From Candidatus Levyibacteriota bacterium (GTDB lineage: Bacteria > Patescibacteria > Microgenomatia > Levybacterales > UBA12049), in the NCBI GenBank assembly GCA_003173915.1, contig PPGL01000030.1:1-17248 (forward strand): a DNA stretch of 17,248 nt. Direction: 5' to 3'. Position numbers and translations under genes: made by a program. A model generated the notes under the pieces. It was not told the DNA's origin and did not search any database. It saw nothing but the letters and a program-made list of their open reading frames with translations. Of this stretch, positions 12,463 through 17,248 are shown in pieces. Within the stretch, counting starts at the first letter, position 1; each line of letters opens with the position of its first letter.

Positions 12463-13968
12463 ATGTACAGAAAAATCTTGTTGTATATTAATCCGATAAA
12501 ACATCTTGGGAAAAAGGAGTATCCACTTATCTTTCCTTTTTTTACAACAATAGTTTTCTATATAATGCTTGAACTTATAACAAATGTTTTGTTGCACGAA
12601 CCAGCAATAACAGGCAATTTTCTTATCATTGCAAATTTTATACTGTGCATTTATTTTTCTTTTCGTAGCGGAATAAAAGGAGGGCTTATTGTTACAGCAT
12701 TGTCTCTTCTGGGCTATACATATTTTATTAGTACACGAAGTATTCCAATCATAACAAAGGAATTTGCTGCAATTATGGTTGTATTTCTCTCCTTTGTCAG
12801 CTTCCTTATTGCACTCATTGTTGGTTGGTGTAGAGAAATGTTTGATATACTGCTTGCCAACCAAATAGAAGAAACACAGATCGCCAAACAAAATCAGTAC
12901 AGATGGGAAAGAATTCTCGAACAACTACCTGTCGGTATTGTGGTTGCAAAACATCCTTCTGGCGAAATCATTGAAAGAAATAAAAGAGCACTTACCCTAC
13001 TCGGAACCATCCCACGTCCTGTACTATCAATTGCTGACTATAACGGTTTTCATGCATACAGCAACAACAAAAAACTAAAACCCTATGAATGGCCTATTGC
13101 ACAAGCACTTCTTAAGAAAAAAACAATTATGGGAAAGGAAATAGATCTTACCAATAGCGATGGCAAACACATGACACTTCTTTTTAATGCTGCCCCAATT
13201 AACGATAGGAATGGGAAAATAACAGCTGCTGTAACAACATTTAATGACATTACAAGGCTAAAAGAACTTGAAAAGCAAAAAGAAGAATTACTTATTATGG
13301 CCTCACACGAGCTTAAAACCCCGCTTACTAGTGCAAAAATTTTTACTCACTCTCTCCTCACAAAACTTTCTGATAACTCAGAAGCGAAAAAACTAACACA
13401 AAAAATAGACAATCAGCTTGATAATCTCTCCTCTCTTATATCAACCATATTGGATATGAGCCAAATGGAACAAGGAGGGTTACGAGTAAAAGAAGAACCT
13501 TTTATTCTTCGAGATCTCGCTCTCAAAACACTCACTGACCTACAAAGCACAACTGATCATAAAATAACAATAGATTGGCAAGCAAAAGACTATTTTTATG
13601 GCAATGAAGAAAGAATTTCTCAGGTATTTACGAATCTTATGAGTAATGCAATTAAATTTTCGCCGAAAGAGTCTGAAATCATTGTAAAATGCCAAAAAAA
13701 AGGTAATGCAATAATTATAAGTATTCAAGATTTTGGAGTCGGCTTTACGAAAGATGACGAGCATCATATCTTTGACAAGTTTTTCCAGTCAAAACAACAC
13801 AAAACATATCCAGGCCTTGGACTAGGATTATATATTACAGCAAAAATAGTAAAACAATACGGAGGAAAAATTTGGGCAGAAAGTGAAAATGGTAAAGGGT
13901 CAACATTTTATTTTTCTCTACCAATTTATAAAAATACACAATATGAAAGCCGTAGTAAGAAAATTTGA
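12463..13968 (+). CDS. Membrane-bound PAS-containing sensor histidine kinase
   Basis: A 501-residue two-component sensor. About four transmembrane helices in residues 20-122 are arranged like a KdpD/DUF4118-type membrane module, with almost no extracytoplasmic domain. A linker helix (125-150) and a PAS domain (about 150-265, ending in AAVTTFNDITRLKELE) follow. Next is the dimerisation/phosphoacceptor domain with the H-box MASHELKTPLTS, H282. The ATPase domain has the N-box NLMSNAIKFSP (391-401), G1 DFGVGF (423-428) and G2 GLGLGLYI (451-458). All catalytic motifs look intact. No receiver domain or response-regulator gene is adjacent, so the partner is encoded elsewhere. The stimulus is unknown; the membrane module plus PAS suggests an internal or membrane-state signal. 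The gene stops at TGA, consistent with the standard code. Confidence 0.93.
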   Translation: MYRKILLYINPIKHLGKKEYPLIFPFFTTIVFYIMLELITNVLLHEPAITGNFLIIANFILCIYFSFRSGIKGGLIVTALSLLGYTYFISTRSIPIITKEFAAIMVVFLSFVSFLIALIVGWCREMFDILLANQIEETQIAKQNQYRWERILEQLPVGIVVAKHPSGEIIERNKRALTLLGTIPRPVLSIADYNGFHAYSNNKKLKPYEWPIAQALLKKKTIMGKEIDLTNSDGKHMTLLFNAAPINDRNGKITAAVTTFNDITRLKELEKQKEELLIMASHELKTPLTSAKIFTHSLLTKLSDNSEAKKLTQKIDNQLDNLSSLISTILDMSQMEQGGLRVKEEPFILRDLALKTLTDLQSTTDHKITIDWQAKDYFYGNEERISQVFTNLMSNAIKFSPKESEIIVKCQKKGNAIIISIQDFGVGFTKDDEHHIFDKFFQSKQHKTYPGLGLGLYITAKIVKQYGGKIWAESENGKGSTFYFSLPIYKNTQYESRSKKI

Positions 13969-14040
13969 ACAAGGAAGTACGGATTTCTCTTGATTACCTG
14001 TTTTACACGTATATATTATTTAATTTTCACTGTATTTTTG

Positions 14041-14046
14041 TAGAGT
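14041..14046 (+). promoter_or_regulatory. -10 box candidate for the lipoprotein gene
   Basis: TAGAGT ends 7 nt before the ATG at 14054, the same spacing as other genes here. No -35 match is present, so this is weaker than the rest. Confidence 0.3.
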
Positions 14047-14053
14047 AGACGGT

Positions 14054-14581
14054 ATGCCAAGTGGTCCAGAAGTATCAGGGAAAATGGGAAGAAGAGAATT
14101 TGTTAAACGTGCTGTCGTACTAACAACAGCAGTAGCATTAGGAGCCTGTGATACCCCACAAAGAAGGAAAAATGCCGAACCTTCTCCAACACCAGAAACA
14201 ATGGGAGGAATATGGGTTTCTCCAAGCCCTGATAATGGGGCAACTATTCATTCACCAATTCTCACCCTTGCAGCACAAGCATACCCAGTAAATAATGGTT
14301 CACCAATTAAAGATGTGCAATTTACTGCGCATTGGGACGGTGCACCTTCTCCTGATCCAGAGCATAATCCTGGCGGATGGCCGATTCTTGCAACCGTTAC
14401 AAACCATGACACGGATTTTGTATACCACACTATCGTAGATTTACGGAAAGTTTTAGTTGATGGAGATGCTATTAGTGTTCCTTATGGGGAAGTAACAATA
14501 AGTTTTGACGTATATAACGAGGCAGGGAAAGCTAAAGATGCACCAAATGGAGAACACAAAATCACCTATCTTCCTGAGTAA
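14054..14581 (+). CDS. Twin-arginine lipoprotein, Ig-like domain (175 aa)
   Basis: The N-terminus MGRREFVKRAVVLTTAVALG followed by AC combines a twin-arginine motif (R13-R14 in GRREFVK) with a lipobox ending at C32. The protein would be exported folded by Tat and lipid-anchored at the outer face of the cytoplasmic membrane. After a Ser/Pro/Thr-rich spacer comes a domain of about 125 residues beginning GGIWVSPSPDNGATIHSP and containing PIKDVQFTAHWDG. This resembles bacterial Ig-like/fibronectin-like domains that bind or present other proteins or sugars. No enzyme motif is seen. The gene is monocistronic, flanked by the histidine kinase and a long repeat-filled spacer. Confidence is high for export, moderate for the fold. 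Confidence 0.8.
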   Translation: MPSGPEVSGKMGRREFVKRAVVLTTAVALGACDTPQRRKNAEPSPTPETMGGIWVSPSPDNGATIHSPILTLAAQAYPVNNGSPIKDVQFTAHWDGAPSPDPEHNPGGWPILATVTNHDTDFVYHTIVDLRKVLVDGDAISVPYGEVTISFDVYNEAGKAKDAPNGEHKITYLPE

Positions 14582-14623
14582 TTAGTTAGTGGTTATTCCT
14601 GATTCTATTATTGTTTTAAACAG

Positions 14624-14651
14624 ATCTTCTTAACGACTGAGAAGATGTTTT
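14624..14651 (+). terminator. Possible terminator after lipoprotein gene
   Basis: ATCTTCT and AGAAGAT form a 7-bp stem with a 9-nt loop, followed by GTTTTG. The 3' arm runs into the first bases of the dispersed repeat copy. Confidence 0.4.
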
Positions 14652-14847
14652 GCTTTGGTAAACATGACAGTAATGCGTTTGTCATCGTGAGCTTGTCGAA
14701 GGATCTCATACAAATTACTGAAACATGTACGTTGATAAAAGAGATCCCTTCACTACGGTCGGGATGACACCACTATTATGTTTGTCATTCTGAACGAATG
14801 CGACACCTCAAAGAGGGTAGTCCCCGAATGGGAAAGAATCTTCTTAT
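14645..14847 (+). repeat. Dispersed ~200-bp repeat, copy 2
   Basis: This copy matches 2968-3168 in the same orientation along its full length, with scattered substitutions. Stem-forming words such as GTCAT...GGGATGAC and GATCTCAT...GAGATCC are kept. It lies in the 403-bp spacer between the lipoprotein and transporter genes, which otherwise holds only a terminator-like hairpin, a second GC-rich palindrome and the next promoter. Confidence 0.85.
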
Positions 14848-14857
14848 CCTCCCATGG

Positions 14858-14877
14858 ATTCCCGCCTGCGCGGGAAT
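14858..14877. repeat. GC-rich REP-like palindrome
   Basis: ATTCCCGC-CTGC-GCGGGAAT is a perfect 8-bp inverted repeat in an AT-rich setting, of the ATTCCCGC...GCGGGAATGAC type dispersed in many bacterial genomes. It sits 10 bp beyond the end of the 200-bp repeat and is absent from copy 1. Confidence 0.6.
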
Positions 14878-14949
14878 GACAATCAGAGGAAGTTTTAAAA
14901 TACGCTCTAAACTTCTTTAGATAAACCACTTCATAAAATATGAACATGC

Positions 14950-14979
14950 TTGCAAAATACTTCATATTGCTTCAATAAT
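14950..14979 (+). promoter_or_regulatory. Promoter of EamA transporter gene
   Basis: TTGCAA (14950-14955), 18-bp spacer, AATAAT (14974-14979). The ATG is only 5 nt further. Confidence 0.45.
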
Positions 14980-14984
14980 GGTGT

Positions 14985-15848
14985 ATGCCTTTCTGGATTA
15001 TTTTTACATTGCTCAATATTTTTGGCAATGGTACGGCACTGTTCCTGACAAAATCAATAATTAAAAAAGAGGAAAAATTAGGCTATAGCGGAGTCATGTT
15101 TGTAACGCTTTTTTATGCTGTACTTTGCTATATTCCTGTATTTTTATATAGTTTTACTTTTCATCCAGTAATTTTTTCCAGTATTCAAGGTCTTTATTTT
15201 CTTATGGGAGCAATTTTTGTAACAGCAAGCGCTTTCTTTTTGTATGTTCATGCACTAGCATTAAACGATTTATCTGTATTTGGCCCACTGGACAATCTTC
15301 GTCCTTTTTTTGTCGTGCTTTTTTCGTTTTGGATTTTAGGACAGCAACCGACCTCTTTATTACTTTTTGGTATTGTTTTTATTGTTGGAGGAGCATTTGT
15401 GCTAACCATGAAGAAAGATTTTTTCAAAAAAGCAGGGGATATAAAGAAAACACTCTTTATTCTTTCTTCAACAGGTGTTTTTGGACTAGCAGCAATTTTT
15501 GACAAAAAAACATTATTTTATATAGACCCATTTAAATATACATTTTTCATTTTGGCCGGCGTCTGTGGTGCATATGGAATTCTGTATTTTCGAAGACATA
15601 AAAAATTGTACACCAAACATTTTGCCTCTTTACGAATGCTTTCTGTAGGACTTTTTTGGGCAGTTGGATATATAGGTATTATGATTGCAGTCAAACTCGC
15701 ATCGCCAAATTTGGTTACCCCTTTACAAATGACTCGCTCACTTTTTCTCTCGGTACTGGGATTTATTTTTCTCAAGGAAAAAGGATATACAAGAAAACTT
15801 CTTGCCGCAGGCCTTATGCTAATTGGAGTTTTTCTCATAACTAGATAA
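14985..15848 (+). CDS. EamA/DMT-family transporter
   Basis: A 287-residue protein with about ten transmembrane helices arranged as two EamA-type halves of roughly 140 residues joined by a short basic loop (KKDFFKKAGDIKK, about 143-155). The end of each half carries the family's look: SVFGPLDNLRPFFVVLFSFWILG in the first (about 96-118) and NLVTPLQMTRSLFLSVLGFIFLKE in the second (about 244-267). Drug/metabolite transporters of this type move small metabolites or act as exporters; the substrate cannot be told. The ATG follows the -10 box by 5 nt with no Shine-Dalgarno. It is followed after 61 bp by a separately promoted small gene. Confidence 0.85.
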   Translation: MPFWIIFTLLNIFGNGTALFLTKSIIKKEEKLGYSGVMFVTLFYAVLCYIPVFLYSFTFHPVIFSSIQGLYFLMGAIFVTASAFFLYVHALALNDLSVFGPLDNLRPFFVVLFSFWILGQQPTSLLLFGIVFIVGGAFVLTMKKDFFKKAGDIKKTLFILSSTGVFGLAAIFDKKTLFYIDPFKYTFFILAGVCGAYGILYFRRHKKLYTKHFASLRMLSVGLFWAVGYIGIMIAVKLASPNLVTPLQMTRSLFLSVLGFIFLKEKGYTRKLLAAGLMLIGVFLITR

Positions 15849-15871
15849 TTTTGGAAAGTACAAAACACGAT

Positions 15872-15899
15872 TTGCAAAATGGAAAGGTTGTGATATAAA
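15872..15899 (+). promoter_or_regulatory. Promoter of small coiled-coil gene
   Basis: TTGCAA (15872-15877), 16-bp spacer, TATAAA (15894-15899) with an extended TG one base upstream. The ATG lies 10 nt after the -10 box. Confidence 0.5.
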
Positions 15900-15909
15900 T
15901 AAGGTTATC

Positions 15910-16167
15910 ATGACACTCACAAACGACGACTTACAAGCAATAGGAACAATTATTGACCAAAAATTAAAACCTATTAAAGAAGACATTCAGCAAGTTCAGA
16001 AGTTAAATTCAGTTATTGATCAAAAATTAAAGCCCATTAAAGAAGACATTCAGCAAATAAAGAAAATTACTGCAACTACTGCAAAGCTTCTTGACTTAGA
16101 ACAAATGCGACAGAGAAAGCAAATAAAACGAATAGAGGAACACTTTCAATTACCTTCTTACTCTTAG
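15910..16167 (+). CDS. Small coiled-coil protein with internal duplication
   Basis: An 85-residue, Lys/Gln/Ile-rich protein. Residues 15-35 (IDQKLKPIKEDIQQ then VQKLNSV) are repeated directly at 36-56, a 21-residue (three-heptad) unit, so the whole chain from about 14 to 78 is predicted as one coiled coil. At DNA level this is a 63-bp tandem duplication with a few, partly silent, differences (GAC/GAT, AAA/AAG, CCT/CCC). No membrane segment is present. Similar small coiled-coil proteins are common in uncultured small-genome bacteria but have no assigned role; oligomeric scaffold is the cautious guess. Confidence 0.75.
   Translation: MTLTNDDLQAIGTIIDQKLKPIKEDIQQVQKLNSVIDQKLKPIKEDIQQIKKITATTAKLLDLEQMRQRKQIKRIEEHFQLPSYS
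15952..16077 (+). repeat. 63-bp tandem duplication within CDS
   Basis: Two in-frame units, 15952-16014 and 16015-16077, are nearly identical over their first 42 bp and diverge afterwards. The register is a multiple of the heptad, so coiled-coil phase is preserved. Confidence 0.8.
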
Positions 16168-16258
16168 ATCGCCGCTCTAGATATTGCTTGGAACTGAAGG
16201 TATAGATAACAAACTCCAATCCTACTTGAACCTAATCGCAGAAAAGGAGGATACCTAT

Positions 16259-16288
16259 TTGTATATTCAGAATGTTTGGCTATATAAT
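16259..16288 (+). promoter_or_regulatory. Promoter of metallopeptidase gene
   Basis: TTGTAT (16259-16264), 18-bp spacer, perfect TATAAT (16283-16288). The ATG is 15 nt after the -10 box, leaving a leader of about 8 nt without a Shine-Dalgarno. Confidence 0.5.
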
Positions 16289-16303
16289 CAATTTAAATTA
16301 AAT

Positions 16304-17248
16304 ATGACAAATGGTGGAGGACCAACTGCAAGTAGTTTAAATCCTCAAAGAGCAGGGGGAGAAATTGAAACTGGAGAACCACAAAAACAAGCAAAAGCTG
16401 AAAAAAACCCAACGGCTCAACAACCAAAAGAATCTATTTCTGGGATAAAATTACAAGGTGATGCTGATAAAGGCAAACAGGATATATTGCAAATGGTAGC
16501 AGATGCACCTCATTTATCACCATTAGATGCTCTTAAAACTATAGCTCATGAACAACCAGAAGGAATGATTACTCCAGATCCTCCCGAAATTGCTACAGAT
16601 CCACCTATAAAAGCCCCAGAGGGATCGGCACAAATGCTTATAACAGTGAGGGAAATAAATAATTTTAAAAGAGAAAGGGAAAATTTGGCAAAATACGAAA
16701 TGAAAGATTTAGGTGAATATGAAAAAGTAGTTGCTGCTGGAAAAGCATTTATTATAGAACAACACAGAAAAGCAGGTATTATCCTTACAGATGCTGACTT
16801 TCCAGAAGTACATATAATCCCTCACGATAACGAAGTTGCATTTATAAACTCAATCAATGAATCACTTGGTGCAAAAGGTGGTTTTGAAATAGGGTTAAAT
16901 GCTGCTTGGATTATCGCATCTGAATCTAGAGACGTATTTCACGATGCTGTTACGGTTGCACATGAGTTATTTCATGGAGTTGGAAGAAGAGTAACTCGTA
17001 TTGCAGAAAATTTACGTGGTGGATATGGATTACACGAAGAAGGAGGACTTATGAGAAATACAGCTAAGGGAGAAGTTACAGGTCAAGATCTTGAGGAAGG
17101 ATTAGCCGAAATTATAGGCCGTGATTTTGTGTGGAATTCAACAGATCTAACAATGATTACAGTCAGAAATACATATTTAGAACAACATGCAAACATGAAA
17201 GCCAGTATACAGCGCAATCCTGACCTACCTTTTATTATGTCTAGTTAT
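16304..17248 (+). CDS. HExxH zinc metallopeptidase-like protein, 3'-truncated
   Basis: An ATG at 16304 opens a frame that runs without a stop to the window edge (315 residues). Residues 1-105 are Pro/Gln/Glu/Lys-rich and probably disordered. A helical region (about 110-160) leads to the catalytic core. Its zinc motif HELFH (H220, E221, H224) sits in TVAHELFHGVGRR, and 40 residues later E265 in EEGLAEIIGR is a plausible third ligand, the gluzincin layout. The HEEGG segment between them (GYGLHEEGG) is also conserved-looking. There is no signal peptide, so it may be cytoplasmic or exported by another route. The frame is open further upstream to 16181 but without ATG, and the promoter supports 16304. 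Substrate is unknown. Confidence 0.8.
   Translation, partial: MTNGGGPTASSLNPQRAGGEIETGEPQKQAKAEKNPTAQQPKESISGIKLQGDADKGKQDILQMVADAPHLSPLDALKTIAHEQPEGMITPDPPEIATDPPIKAPEGSAQMLITVREINNFKRERENLAKYEMKDLGEYEKVVAAGKAFIIEQHRKAGIILTDADFPEVHIIPHDNEVAFINSINESLGAKGGFEIGLNAAWIIASESRDVFHDAVTVAHELFHGVGRRVTRIAENLRGGYGLHEEGGLMRNTAKGEVTGQDLEEGLAEIIGRDFVWNSTDLTMITVRNTYLEQHANMKASIQRNPDLPFIMSSY

Noticed and set aside
14753..14965. 70-codon minus-strand ORF containing CHSRAGGNPW
   Set aside because: It is the translation of the dispersed repeat and the GC-rich palindrome, a common false gene call over REP-like DNA.
16181..16303. In-frame upstream extension of the metallopeptidase, containing LYNQF as in tiny ORF B
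   Set aside because: There is no ATG, a good TATAAT promoter lies inside it, and the LYNQF match comes from an AT-rich string. Probably chance.

Overview
This is AT-rich bacterial DNA (roughly one third G+C by eye) that looks like a chromosome segment of a small-genome uncultured bacterium. My best guess is the Candidate Phyla Radiation (Patescibacteria). That is an inference from the mix of short genes, many proteins without recognisable relatives, standard stop codons including TGA, and start codons placed almost directly after promoter -10 boxes. No marker gene is present to prove the taxonomy.

Layout. 1-1534: the 3' part of an unrecognised gene and a small unrecognised gene with its own promoter. 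1623-4100 (minus strand): a PfkB-family sugar/nucleoside kinase followed by S-adenosylhomocysteinase; together they could clear S-adenosylhomocysteine and re-phosphorylate the adenosine released. A ~200-bp dispersed repeat separates the two genes; its second copy is at 14645-14847. 4325-5530: a CLC-type anion channel/transporter behind two perfect palindromes. 5535-9266: four minus-strand genes (acidic coiled coil, unknown protein, glycosyltransferase-like protein, membrane-anchored PsbP-like protein). Three tiny plus-strand ORFs in the spacers between them encode related 26-40 residue peptides.

9419-11726 is the accessory-looking part. It holds tRNA-Phe, a two-gene PIN toxin/antitoxin-like operon, a 3'-truncated tRNA-Gly, and about 1.2 kb without ordinary genes. 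That non-coding stretch has three strong tandem promoters, a highly structured RNA ending in an intrinsic terminator, a second terminator-bearing structured RNA on the other strand, two mini-ORFs arranged like a translational attenuator, and partial copies of the tRNA-Phe 5' end. The copies may mark the far edge of a ~2-kb insertion.

11774-17248 returns to ordinary chromosomal content: a DUF1361 membrane protein, an orphan sensor histidine kinase, a twin-arginine lipoprotein, an EamA/DMT transporter, a small coiled-coil protein with an internal duplication, and the start of a HExxH metallopeptidase that runs off the right edge.

A window-wide feature is that about a dozen genes have a -10 hexamer only 5-10 nt before the start codon and no Shine-Dalgarno sequence, which predicts leaderless or near-leaderless mRNAs. 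The clear exceptions with Shine-Dalgarno sequences are the antitoxin-like gene and a 32-codon ORF, both in the accessory region.
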